Below, piece by piece: positions 9,542-17,878 of a DNA stretch of 39,246 nt. Location: NCBI GenBank assembly GCA_018003315.1, contig JAGNEJ010000042.1, positions 1 through 39,246 on the forward strand, in the 5' to 3' direction. Each line of letters starts with the position of its first letter. Position 1 is the first letter of the stretch. The DNA comes from Verrucomicrobiales bacterium (GTDB lineage Bacteria; Verrucomicrobiota; Verrucomicrobiia; Verrucomicrobiales; V1-33). Position numbers and translations under genes: made by a program. Under the pieces are notes generated by a model. That model had not been told where the DNA came from, made no database searches, and saw only the letters and a program-made list of their open reading frames with translations.

Positions 9542-10455
9542 TGCCCCAAAGGTATCTCATCGGTGTCGATGTCGGCGGCACCCAAGTCAAATTCGGGAGG
9601 TTTTCCGCCTCCTCCGGACGCCCGCTGCACACGGAAATCCTGCCCACCCATGACGGGCGCACCGTCCGCGGAAATCCCGCCTGGGCAGTGGCCATTCGCC
9701 AGTGGATCCACCGCACGGAAATTGCCCGCGGCCCCGCTGCGGCCGTGGGGCTGGCCGCTCCCGGACTGGCGGGGCGCGGCAACCGGAGCATCGCATTCAT
9801 GCCCGGACGCCTCGCAGGCCTGGAAGGGCTCGACTGGACCGACTTCGTGGGGCGGCCGGTGACCGTGCTCAACGACGCCCACGCCGCCCTCATGGGGGAA
9901 GTCTGGCGCGGTGCCGCCAAGGGCTTGGAAAATGCCGTTTTGCTGACGCTCGGCACCGGCGTCGGCGGGGCGATCCTCTGCGATGGCCGCCTGCTTCAGG
10001 GCCAGGTCGGTCGCGCCGGCCACCTCGGCCACCTCTGTCTGGACGTGGACGGTCCCCCCACCATTTGCGGCATTCCGGGCGGTCTGGACTGGCAGATCGG
10101 CAATGCCAGCGTCCCGGAACGCAGCGGCGGACGCTTTGCCAACACCAGGCAACTGGTCGCCGCAGCCCAGTCAGGCGATCCGGAAGCCCGCCGCGTCTGG
10201 GACCGCAGCGTGCATTGTCTCGCCTGTGCCATCGCCTCGCTCATCAATGTCCTCGACCCCCAGGCCATCCTCATCGGCGGAGGCATCGCCACCGTGGGCG
10301 ACCGCCTCTTCCGCCCGCTGCGCCGGAAACTCTCGCGCCTCGAATGGCGTCCCGGAGGACGCCGCGTCAAGCTCATCCCCGCCAAACTCGGCGAATGGGC
10401 CGGCGCCTGCGGAGCCGCCGCCTTCGCCCAATCCCAATTTCAACCGCCCGAGTGA
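9541..10455 (+). CDS. ROK-family sugar kinase with altered zinc site
   Basis: 304 residues starting with GTG at 9541, one base inside the rex stop codon. The phosphate-1 motif I-G-V-D-V-G-G-T-Q-V-K is at residues 7-17, the catalytic Asp block V-L-N-D-A-H-A-A in the middle, then L-G-T-G-V-G-G-A-I-L and R-A-G-H-L-G-H. ROK kinases phosphorylate glucose, fructose, N-acetyl sugars or related compounds with ATP; the substrate cannot be told. The family zinc motif C-x-C-G-x-x-G-C-x-E is replaced by T-I-C-G-I-P-G-G-L-D, leaving one of three cysteines. The frame and ATPase motifs are intact, so this may be a zinc-independent subfamily rather than a dead gene. Coupling to Rex suggests redox-linked sugar entry (inference). 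Confidence 0.85.
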   Translation: MPQRYLIGVDVGGTQVKFGRFSASSGRPLHTEILPTHDGRTVRGNPAWAVAIRQWIHRTEIARGPAAAVGLAAPGLAGRGNRSIAFMPGRLAGLEGLDWTDFVGRPVTVLNDAHAALMGEVWRGAAKGLENAVLLTLGTGVGGAILCDGRLLQGQVGRAGHLGHLCLDVDGPPTICGIPGGLDWQIGNASVPERSGGRFANTRQLVAAAQSGDPEARRVWDRSVHCLACAIASLINVLDPQAILIGGGIATVGDRLFRPLRRKLSRLEWRPGGRRVKLIPAKLGEWAGACGAAAFAQSQFQPPE

Positions 10456-10493
10456 TCCATCGGATCCGACCGATCCGACCGATCCGTCGGATC
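10454..10493 (+). repeat. 9-bp tandem repeat (GATCCGNCS type), copy A
   Basis: Four 9-bp units (GATCCATCG, GATCCGACC twice, GATCCGTCG) followed by GATC, beginning within the ROK stop codon. The first GATCCGAC and the last GTCGGATC are exact inverted repeats and can fold as a hairpin. The same unit family occurs at 18947-18977. Confidence 0.7.
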
Positions 10494-10500
10494 ACCCCCC

Positions 10501-10651
10501 AAAGTGGCCCGCACAGTCCCCTGTGCGGTGCAAAACCCAAAGTGGTCCGCACAGTCCCCTGTGCGGCGCAAACCCCAAAGTGGCCCGCACAGTCCCCTGT
10601 GCGGTGCAAAACCCAAAGTAGTCCGCACAGTCCTCTGTGCGGTGCAAAACC
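10501..10651 (+). repeat. Four tandem 38-bp palindromic (REP-like) units
   Basis: Units start at 10501, 10539, 10577 and 10615. Each runs AAAGTGGYCC, then a perfect 8-bp hairpin CCGCACAG-TCCC-CTGTGCGG, then a GCAAAACCC-type tail. Unit 4 carries TCCT in the loop and has lost the end of its tail. Units abut without spacers. The array lies in the 416-bp gene-free stretch between the convergent ROK and beta-strand-repeat genes. It resembles bacterial REP/BIME arrays in layout. It could also stop transcription or stabilise mRNA ends, but no strong T-run follows. Confidence 0.85.
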
Positions 10652-10670
10652 GTTTCCCCTCCTGCTCCCA

Positions 10671-10702
10671 TTCCGCACAGAGGACTGTGCGGACCACTTT
10701 TT
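10671..10702 (-). repeat. Inverted copy of the 38-bp palindromic unit
   Basis: The reverse complement of the unit (hairpin CCGCACAG-AGGA-CTGTGCGG followed by ACCACTTTTT on the plus strand), 19 bp after unit 4. Its loop is the exact complement of unit 4's loop, so unit 4 and this copy can form one long cruciform. On the plus strand the hairpin plus T5 is a weak terminator candidate for the ROK transcript. Fragments of the flanking GACCACT sequence recur at about 10704-10722. Nothing recognisable follows up to 10871. Confidence 0.75.
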
Positions 10703-10871
10703 AGACCACTTTCGCAGACCACTCCCCGCGAACACCCTCACAGGCACGCCCGTTCATTCATCCCCGCGGCCAAGGAGCCGCCGCCAAACAACGGTGGGTC
10801 GGTGGAATGCCCATGCGCGGCGGAAGGCACCGACTCCGCCTGGCCGGAATGGTCACAGAACCGCCAGCGGC

Positions 10872-13800
10872 CTACGCTGCCCGCCGCTGGCTGCGCACGA
10901 CCGAACGCCGACCGCGCCAGCCGACGACCCCCAGCAGCAACCCCGCCGCCACCACGGCTCCCGGTTCGGGGACGGGCACCAGGTTGTTGCCAATGAATCC
11001 GGCTCCGCTCCCAATTGGCGTTGTCCCGCCATCACTGTAAAACTGAATGGCAGCCAGGTTGCCCGCTGTCAGAGAGTTGGTGGTGAAGATCAGATCATCG
11101 GGACCATCCGTCCAAATGCTGCCAGACCAGTTCCACACGCTCAACGTGCCGGACCATGTGCCGTTGCTCGCAAACGTCAGGCTCGACCCCGATCCGCTGC
11201 CCATGTCGATCACCGAACTGGAAAGCAACTGAACGACATCCACCGAGTCCGAATTGTTCCCGGTGGCCAGCGTCCCTCCGTTCAGGTCAAGATCGGATGC
11301 ATTATCCAGCACATTGTTGGCCCCCAGCAGCAGCGTCCCGCCGGTGATGGTCGTCTTGCCGGTGTAGGTGTTGGTGCCGGAGAGCGTGAGCGTGCCGGTG
11401 TTGTCCTTGACCAGGTTACCGCCGCCGGAAACCACGCCGGAGAGCGTCTGGTTGGCGGTCGAGTTGACCTTCAAAGTGCCGCTGTTGGCGATGGCTCCCG
11501 CGTAGCTGCCCGATCCCAACTGCCCGGCTCCGCCGATTTCCAGCGTGCCGCCGGAGACGGTGGTCCCACCGGAGAAGGTGTTCACGCCCTTGAGAGTCCA
11601 GGTACCGCTGCCGCTCTTGGTCAGGCCGCCGGTTCCGCTGTTGATGACCTTCTGGAACTCGCCGTTGCCGGTGCCGGTCAGCGTCAGGTTGGGGTTGCTG
11701 TTGTAAACCCACGCGTTGCTGTCGTTGACCGTGTCGATCGTCCAAAGGGCGGAGCCGTTGGCCTCCAGCGTGGCACCGCCGGAACCGATGGTGACGCTGC
11801 GGCCGTAGCTGGTGGCGGTGCTGTTGTTCATGCGGATGGTGCCGCCATCCACCACGAACCGTCCCGCGTTGGCGGAGAGTCCGCCGAGCGAGGCGGTGGA
11901 CTCATCGTAACCCCAATTCTCCAGCTCCAGCGTGCCGCCGGTACCCACGGTGAGGACGGTGCCCGCGCCATTGCCGCTGTAGCCGCCGCGATAGATGCCG
12001 CCGCCGCCGGAGATGCTCAGGGTGCCGTTGCTGACGGTGTAGGCGTTCTTGGCGGTGTTGTTGCCGGTGAGCGTCAGCTTGCCGGTGCCGGTCTTCGTGA
12101 GGCTGCCGCCAGTCATGCTGCCGGCATAGGTGGTGTCCGTGTTCAAGGCTCCTACCGTCAAGGTGGCCGAGCCGGAAATGTTCCCGCCGGTCGCACCGCC
12201 GCCACTGAGCGAGCCGATGCTGGAGTTCTTGGTGACGGCCAGACCGGCACCCGCAGTGTCCGCCAGGGTAAAGACGGTGCTGGTGGCGCTGACGCCCGAG
12301 CCGCCGCCAGCGCTGTAGCCGAAATCGACGATGCCGTTTTGAATGTCGATGGTGCCCGCGTTGATCGTGGTGGTGACCAGGCCGACGGTGTTGCTCCCCT
12401 GCTTGGTCAGCGTGAAGCCGCCGAGGTCGAGATTGGTCGCTGCATAGCCCTGAGCGAGCAGCGCCCAGTTGCCAGAGCCGCCGATCGTGGCATTCGCGGA
12501 CAGCTTGAGGTTGGTGGCTTGCTTCTGCCCGTTGCCGATGCCCGCTCCACTATTGATCAAGGCCCCCGTTCCGGCCGCGCCGGTTCCGGCGATGGTGTAG
12601 CCGTAGGTGGCATCGGCCACGCCGTTGAAATCCACGGTGCCGCCGGAGTTGACGACCACTTTGGTCACTGCCGTGTCAAACGCGCCGAGGGAACTGGTGC
12701 CGCTGGATCCGCCAAGCTTCAGGGTGCCACCGTTGACCGTGGTGGTGCCGGTGTAGCTGTTGGCGGTGGAAATCGTCAGGGTTCCCGCGTTGTTCTTGGT
12801 CAGACCGCCGGTGCCACCGATGCTACCCGTACCGGTGAAGGTGTAGTCATTGGTCGTGTTGTTGACCGTTATCGAACCCGGCGTCACGGCGCTATTGATC
12901 GTGACGATGGCGGGCGCGCCGGGTTCGTTGAAGATCACGTTGTCGCCGTCATAGAAATCCTCGTCGCCTTCCTGCCAGCGGTTTCCGGCGCCGCCTTGTT
13001 CCCAGGTAGCAGTCACGCCGTCCCAGGTGCGGGTCTGCGCGCCGTCGGCGGCGAACTCGATTTTCTGCGCGCCCACGTTGTTCGAGACCGTGCCGTGGGC
13101 GAAAGCCACGACGTTCGTGGTCGAGAAGTTCGTCAACGCACCCGCGCCGTAGGTCACCACATCGTAGGTGGTGGCGGCGACGGGGGCCGTGAGGAAGCGG
13201 ATGGTGGTGCCGCCCGCGGTGTTGGCGAAGGTCACGCCGTTGGAGGTCAGCGAGGTGGTGCTGCCGCCGCCGGCCAGCGAGATCGAAGCGCCGGATTCGG
13301 TGGTCAGCAGGCCGGTGGTCGAGCCGGTGCCGGAAATGGCGGCTCCGCTGGCAACCGTGGTGGCGGAGGTGAGCGAACCGGTGAGATTGAGGCGACCGGC
13401 CTTGACCGTGGTCGCGCCGGTGTAGGTGTTGGTGCCAGAGAGAGTGAGGACCTGTGTTCCCGCGCCGGTAATGGCTGCGGCGGTGGTGCCGCCGACGTTC
13501 ACCACGCCCGTGCCGGAGATGGTGTTGTTCACCGTGTGCGCGTTGCTGCGGGAGAAGGTGAGCGAACCGTTGTTGGTCACGCTGGCGGTGCCGAGCGTGC
13601 CGCCGGTACCGGCATTGAGCGAAGTGTCATTGCCGGTCACGCCGCCGACGCGGAGATTGCCGCTGGAGGCGATGGTGATGGTGCCGCTCATGGTGTTCGC
13701 CCCGGTCAGAATGAAGCCGTTGTTGGCGTCCATCCGGTTCGAACTGTCGTTGATGTTGAGATTGCCGCTGCCGGAGATGATGCCCTGGAGCTTCAGCGCG

Positions 13801-14558
13801 CGGGTCGTGCCGCTGCCGTTGAAGTCGTCGAAGGTCGAGGTGGTGGAGGTGTTGAGCGTGATGTTGTTCGTCCAGGTCCAGTTGCCTTGCTGCTGACCGA
13901 GCGTGCCGCCGTCCATGGTGATGGTGCCGGTGCCCCAGGCATTGATGCCGTTGCGGAGATTCCTGACGGAGGTGTTCGCTCCGATCGTCCAGTTGCCCGT
14001 GTAACCCGACGCTCCACCCTGGGCGGTGAAATCGGTGGAGTTGTTTTGGCCGAGGTTGAGGGTAAAGGTGGCGGTGCCCGAGCCGGCTTGCGCGAGGCTG
14101 ATATTGCCGGAACCGGTCAGTGTGCGGTTCGTGTTGATCGTGTGAAGCGTCAGGGTGCGGCCACCGTTGACGGTCCAAATCTGCGCGGCGCCGGCGACGA
14201 TGTTGCCGTTGAGGAGAAGATTTTGCGTAGCGGTCGACATGTCGATGCCCGAGGCACCCAACGTCAGATTTTCGGTGGCACCGGTGGTGCCGATGGTCAC
14301 CGTTCCTCCCGGGTTGGTAATTTTGATGCCCGCCCAATCGAGATTGGCACCGTAGGCGGTGGAGTTCGCTGCGGTCACGGTGTTGTTCCACACGGCGACA
14401 TCGGCGTTGGTCGGGGCGACACCGCCGACCCACGAAGTGGTGAGGTTGAGCGCGTCGGTGTCGTTGTCCTTGGTGACATCCCCGGCGTATGCCTGCAATG
14501 CCAGGAACACGGCGGCGAATTCAAGAGAACGGCGACGGTAGAGGTTTCGGGATTTCAT
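10872..14558 (-). CDS. Autotransporter-associated beta-strand-repeat protein with PEP-CTERM tail
   Basis: 1228 residues from the ATG at 14558 (M-K-S-R-N-L-Y-R-R-R-S), which gives a proper signal peptide ending near A-Y-A-G. The body is Gly/Thr/Asn-rich beta-helix. At least five copies of the family repeat occur, of the form L-T-L-S-G-T-N-T-Y-T-G-x-T-T-V-x-x-G-x-L. The C-terminus is V-P-V-P-E-P-G-A, a hydrophobic stretch and an Arg-rich end: a PEP-CTERM signal, normally recognised by an exosortase elsewhere in the genome. There is no C-terminal beta-barrel, so it cannot transport itself despite the domain name. The likely role is a surface or exopolysaccharide-associated fibre. It is a paralogue of the upstream gene at 14720-17776. 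Confidence 0.88.
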   Translation of the reverse strand: MKSRNLYRRRSLEFAAVFLALQAYAGDVTKDNDTDALNLTTSWVGGVAPTNADVAVWNNTVTAANSTAYGANLDWAGIKITNPGGTVTIGTTGATENLTLGASGIDMSTATQNLLLNGNIVAGAAQIWTVNGGRTLTLHTINTNRTLTGSGNISLAQAGSGTATFTLNLGQNNSTDFTAQGGASGYTGNWTIGANTSVRNLRNGINAWGTGTITMDGGTLGQQQGNWTWTNNITLNTSTTSTFDDFNGSGTTRALKLQGIISGSGNLNINDSSNRMDANNGFILTGANTMSGTITIASSGNLRVGGVTGNDTSLNAGTGGTLGTASVTNNGSLTFSRSNAHTVNNTISGTGVVNVGGTTAAAITGAGTQVLTLSGTNTYTGATTVKAGRLNLTGSLTSATTVASGAAISGTGSTTGLLTTESGASISLAGGGSTTSLTSNGVTFANTAGGTTIRFLTAPVAATTYDVVTYGAGALTNFSTTNVVAFAHGTVSNNVGAQKIEFAADGAQTRTWDGVTATWEQGGAGNRWQEGDEDFYDGDNVIFNEPGAPAIVTINSAVTPGSITVNNTTNDYTFTGTGSIGGTGGLTKNNAGTLTISTANSYTGTTTVNGGTLKLGGSSGTSSLGAFDTAVTKVVVNSGGTVDFNGVADATYGYTIAGTGAAGTGALINSGAGIGNGQKQATNLKLSANATIGGSGNWALLAQGYAATNLDLGGFTLTKQGSNTVGLVTTTINAGTIDIQNGIVDFGYSAGGGSGVSATSTVFTLADTAGAGLAVTKNSSIGSLSGGGATGGNISGSATLTVGALNTDTTYAGSMTGGSLTKTGTGKLTLTGNNTAKNAYTVSNGTLSISGGGGIYRGGYSGNGAGTVLTVGTGGTLELENWGYDESTASLGGLSANAGRFVVDGGTIRMNNSTATSYGRSVTIGSGGATLEANGSALWTIDTVNDSNAWVYNSNPNLTLTGTGNGEFQKVINSGTGGLTKSGSGTWTLKGVNTFSGGTTVSGGTLEIGGAGQLGSGSYAGAIANSGTLKVNSTANQTLSGVVSGGGNLVKDNTGTLTLSGTNTYTGKTTITGGTLLLGANNVLDNASDLDLNGGTLATGNNSDSVDVVQLLSSSVIDMGSGSGSSLTFASNGTWSGTLSVWNWSGSIWTDGPDDLIFTTNSLTAGNLAAIQFYSDGGTTPIGSGAGFIGNNLVPVPEPGAVVAAGLLLGVVGWRGRRSVVRSQRRAA

Positions 14559-14641
14559 GGCTGGGGTCCGGGTTGGCGTTTGGCTATGCGGGGCAAGCGG
14601 TGGGTTTGTGCCTGATATTTGCCGTGGGGGGGCCGGGGTGG

Positions 14642-14669
14642 ATTCTCCCACGGGCCGACAGGATGTCAA
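14642..14669 (-). promoter_or_regulatory. Promoter for the PEP-CTERM beta-strand-repeat gene
   Basis: On the minus strand a perfect TTGACA (14664-14669) is followed by a 16-bp spacer and GAGAAT (14642-14647, four of six -10 matches). The start would lie near 14635, giving a leader of about 77 nt. This suggests the gene is transcribed separately from its upstream paralogue. Confidence 0.5.
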
Positions 14670-14719
14670 AGTTGTAATGGAGGCTGTTACTGGAAAAATG
14701 GTCCGGGATCGATGAAGGA

Positions 14720-17700
14720 TTACGGGCCGGTGACGTTGAGGCGGGCGAATTTCTTGGGCGGCCCGGCGGCGGGGAAGGTGAAGGTGAGGTCGTTGCCGCT
14801 GAGGGTGACGCTGCCGCCGCCGGGTTCGTCAGTCCACGGGCCGGCAAGGGTGGTGGAGGTCTGGACGGTGAAGTGGGTGCCGTAGGTGCCGGTGTAGCCG
14901 GCGGCTTTGGTCCAGGTGACGCTGAGGGTGCCGGCGTTGTTGACGACGCCAGGCAGGACGGTGAAGCCGGTGGTGTTGGTGCTGCCGCCCAGGAAGTATT
15001 CCACTCCGTTGGCGACGCCGTCGCGATCGTGGTCCTGGTCGATGCTTCCGGCGGTGCCGTTGGCGGCGGCCCAGGCGCTGTAGCCGCTGCCGCCAGCGGG
15101 CTGGAGGACGAGGGTGTTGCCGCCGGTGACGGCGAGTTCGTAGCCGGGCACGGCGGGGTGGAGCACGGGCGAGCCGGTGATGGCCGCGGTGGTGGTGAGC
15201 AGGGTGTAAACCGTGGGGGCGGCGGCGGTGCCGGTGATGGCGACCCGGGCCCCGGCGGTGAAGTCCACGGTGGCGGTGGAGGTGGTGGGGGAGTCGAGGG
15301 CGAAGCCGAGGGAACCCGCGCTGTTGACGATGATGGGGGAGGTCTGGCTGCCGCCGACGAGGGCGAGCGTGCCGCCGTTGACGGTGGTGGGGCCGGTGTA
15401 GGTATTGGCTCCGGTGAGGGTCATGGTGCCGGCACCCATTTTCGTGAGGGAGCCGACGCCAAAGGCATTGGCGGAGCCGGAATAGTCGCCGGAGCCGTCG
15501 CGCAAGGGTGCGGTGACGAGCAGGTCCGGGGAGGCGTCGCCAGTGGTGTCGGCTACGTCAAACGTGGTGGTGCGTCCGCCCGCGAGGTGGTTGGCTTTTC
15601 CGTTGCCGGTGGTGATGGAGGAAGTCCCGGTGCCGGAAACGGTGACGGTGCCGCCGATGAATTCGTATCCGTTGTAGGCTCCGTTGTCGGTGGAGGACTG
15701 GGTGAGGGTGGCTCCGTTCTGCAGGGTGACGTGGCCGAGGATGTTGAACCGGGTGGCTTGGAGGGTGGCTGCGTTGACCACCACAGAGGGGATGCCGGAC
15801 GGGGATTTTCCGCTGCCGCCAAACTGATTGTTGGCATTGAAGTTGACCACGGTGCCGACATTTTCAATGGTCAGGGTGCGGCTGCCGTTGACGGCGCCGA
15901 AATACCCGCCGACGCCGTCGCCCATGGTGGCTCCGGTATTCACGATGCCGCCGCTGATGGTGGCGTTGCCGGTGAACCGGTGGCCTTTGTTACCGAGGGT
16001 GAGCGCACCGGCTCCGGTCTTGGTGAGGCCGCCAGGGCCGCTGATGACTCCGGCTCCGTCGAGCAGGTAGGCATTGGCGGTGTTGGAAATGGTGAGGGAA
16101 GCGACGGTGACGCTGGCGGGCAGGGTGACGGTGGCCAGAGCGGCGGGTTCGGGGAAGGTGACGCTGTCCCAGTTGAAGAAGTCCTGGTCGCCCTCCAGCC
16201 AGAGGTTGGTGGAGTCGCCGATGACCCAGTTGCCGGTGCTCCCGTTCCAGGTGCGGGACTGCGGACCAGCGGCGGTGAATTGGATTTTCTGCGCCCCGGT
16301 GTTGTCGGTGAGCACCCCGCGGGCGTTGGCGGTGAGGCCCGGAAAATTCGTCACGCCGCCGGCGCCGTAGGTCGCCACGTCATACACGGCGGCGGCCACG
16401 GGAGCGCTGAGGAAGTCCACCGCGGCGGTGGCGGCGACATTCAGGCCGTTGGCCACCAGCGAAGTGGTGCTGCCACCGCCTGCCAGGACCACGGTGGCAC
16501 CGGCATTGAGGGTGAGCAGTTCGGTGGTCGAGCCGGTGCCGGACAAGCTGGCGGTGGCATTGACCGTGATGGCGGAGGTGAGCGTGCCAGTGAGGTGGAG
16601 CCGCCCGGCTTGGACCGTGGTGGGCCCGGCGTAGGTGTTGACGCCGGAAAGCGTGAGCACCTGGCCTTCGTCATTGGCGAATGAGCCGCCCACGTTGACG
16701 CTGCCGGGGCCGGAAATGGGATTGCCCACGGTGTGGGCGTCGCTGCGGGAAAAGGTGAGGGCGGCGGTGGCGTCGCTGAGGTTGACGCTGGCGGTGCCGA
16801 GACTGCCGCTGGGGCCGGCGGTGAGGGTGTTGTTGGCGCCGGTGACGCCGCCGACGCGCACATTGCCGCTGGGACCGATGGTGAGAGTGCCGCTGAGGGT
16901 GTTGGCTCCGGCGAGGATGAATCCGCTGTTGGCGTCCATCCGGTTGCTGGAATCGTTGAAAATCACATTGCCGTCACCGGAGAGCACGCCCTGGAGTTTC
17001 AGGGTGCGGGTGGAGCTGTTGGTGTTAAAATCGTCAAAGGTGGACGTGGTGCCAGTGGCGAGGATGATCGGGTTCGCCCAGGTCCAGTTTCCCTGTTCCT
17101 GGCCAATGGTGCCGCCGTTGAGGGTAATGGTGCCCTGGCCGAAGGCGTGGGTGCCGTTGCGCAGGCCGCGCAGGGTGCCGCTGGTGACGGTCCAGTTGCC
17201 GGTAAAGGTGTCGTTGGCATTGCCGGCGGCAAACGTCGTGGACCCGGCATCGCCGGTGAGCAGCCGGACCACGCCGCCACCGGTGATTTCAATGTTTCCG
17301 GAGCCGGTGAGGGCCTGGTTCTGCTTGTTCGAAGTGGCGAACAGCTTCAGGGTGCGGCCCGCGGCGACATTCCACGTCTGGTTGGTGGCGATGGCGACGG
17401 TGCCGGCGGTATCGGCCGAGCTGAGCAAATTGAGATCCTGGGTTGCGGAAGAAAGGTCGATGCCCGCAGTGCGGAGGGTGAGGTTTTCACCGGCGGCGTG
17501 GGTGACGGTGATGGCGCCGGCAGGATCCGCAACCCGGATGCCCAGCCAGTCTGCATTGCCGCCCAGGGCGGAGGCGTTCGCACCGGTCACGGTGGCATTC
17601 CACACGGCGATGTCGAACTCGCCGGGAATGACATCAAACGGTCCGGGAGCGTCCAGCCACGACGAACCGAGGCTGAGCGCGTCGGTGTTGTTGTCCTTGA

Positions 17701-17776
17701 TGACGTCCGCTGCGCAAAGCGGGAACGCGGCGGCGAGAGTGGCGGTCAGGAGGAGGCTGGGACGCGGGCGGTTCAT
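14720..17776 (-). CDS. Autotransporter-associated beta-strand-repeat protein with D-x-D / RLNVT C-terminal module
   Basis: 1018 residues from the ATG at 17776 (M-N-R-P-R-P-S), giving a signal peptide ending near L-C-A-A-D. After cleavage it is collinear with the neighbouring protein (D-V-I-K-D-N-N-T-D-A-L versus D-V-T-K-D-N-D-T-D-A-L), showing a tandem duplication. At least three repeats of the L-T-L-x-G-x-N-T-Y-x-G-x-T-T-V type are visible. The last ~120 residues differ completely from the paralogue. They comprise a calcium-type D-Q-D-H-D-R-D-G-V-A-N-G-V-E-Y-F-L-G motif, a beta-rich region and the ending F-A-R-L-N-V-T-G-P. The same module ends the subtilisin at 35157-36893. Predicted secreted or cell-surface structural protein. 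Confidence 0.87.
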   Translation of the reverse strand: MNRPRPSLLLTATLAAAFPLCAADVIKDNNTDALSLGSSWLDAPGPFDVIPGEFDIAVWNATVTGANASALGGNADWLGIRVADPAGAITVTHAAGENLTLRTAGIDLSSATQDLNLLSSADTAGTVAIATNQTWNVAAGRTLKLFATSNKQNQALTGSGNIEITGGGVVRLLTGDAGSTTFAAGNANDTFTGNWTVTSGTLRGLRNGTHAFGQGTITLNGGTIGQEQGNWTWANPIILATGTTSTFDDFNTNSSTRTLKLQGVLSGDGNVIFNDSSNRMDANSGFILAGANTLSGTLTIGPSGNVRVGGVTGANNTLTAGPSGSLGTASVNLSDATAALTFSRSDAHTVGNPISGPGSVNVGGSFANDEGQVLTLSGVNTYAGPTTVQAGRLHLTGTLTSAITVNATASLSGTGSTTELLTLNAGATVVLAGGGSTTSLVANGLNVAATAAVDFLSAPVAAAVYDVATYGAGGVTNFPGLTANARGVLTDNTGAQKIQFTAAGPQSRTWNGSTGNWVIGDSTNLWLEGDQDFFNWDSVTFPEPAALATVTLPASVTVASLTISNTANAYLLDGAGVISGPGGLTKTGAGALTLGNKGHRFTGNATISGGIVNTGATMGDGVGGYFGAVNGSRTLTIENVGTVVNFNANNQFGGSGKSPSGIPSVVVNAATLQATRFNILGHVTLQNGATLTQSSTDNGAYNGYEFIGGTVTVSGTGTSSITTGNGKANHLAGGRTTTFDVADTTGDASPDLLVTAPLRDGSGDYSGSANAFGVGSLTKMGAGTMTLTGANTYTGPTTVNGGTLALVGGSQTSPIIVNSAGSLGFALDSPTTSTATVDFTAGARVAITGTAAAPTVYTLLTTTAAITGSPVLHPAVPGYELAVTGGNTLVLQPAGGSGYSAWAAANGTAGSIDQDHDRDGVANGVEYFLGGSTNTTGFTVLPGVVNNAGTLSVTWTKAAGYTGTYGTHFTVQTSTTLAGPWTDEPGGGSVTLSGNDLTFTFPAAGPPKKFARLNVTGP

Positions 17777-17841
17777 GGAGGTCGGGATGTTTAACCGGAG
17801 ATGAAACCACGCGCCCGCGGATCGGGAAACCACGCAACACT

Positions 17842-17858
17842 TGTTCTTTCAGTGAACA
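17842..17858 (+). promoter_or_regulatory. Possible operator between regulator and surface-protein gene
   Basis: Inverted repeat TGTTC-N7-GAACA, 20 bp ahead of the regulator's ATG and within the 102-bp divergent gap. Its position suits a site bound by the adjacent GntR/LacI-type regulator. The arms are only 5 bp, so chance is possible. Confidence 0.3.
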
Positions 17859-17878
17859 TCTGGCAAGGTGTTCGCACC

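Noticed and set aside
10501-10702. CRISPR array
   Set aside because: Units are strictly tandem with no unique spacers, contain internal hairpins, and one copy is inverted; no cas genes are nearby.
9702-14615. 1637-codon plus-strand open frame
   Set aside because: It overlaps the ROK gene in another frame, runs through the palindromic repeats and continues antisense to the beta-strand-repeat gene. It has no domain and is an effect of high GC and repetitive codon use.
14720-14850. PEP-CTERM signal on the second beta-strand-repeat protein
   Set aside because: Its C-terminus lacks P-E-P, a hydrophobic helix and an Arg cluster; it ends in the different RLNVT-type module.
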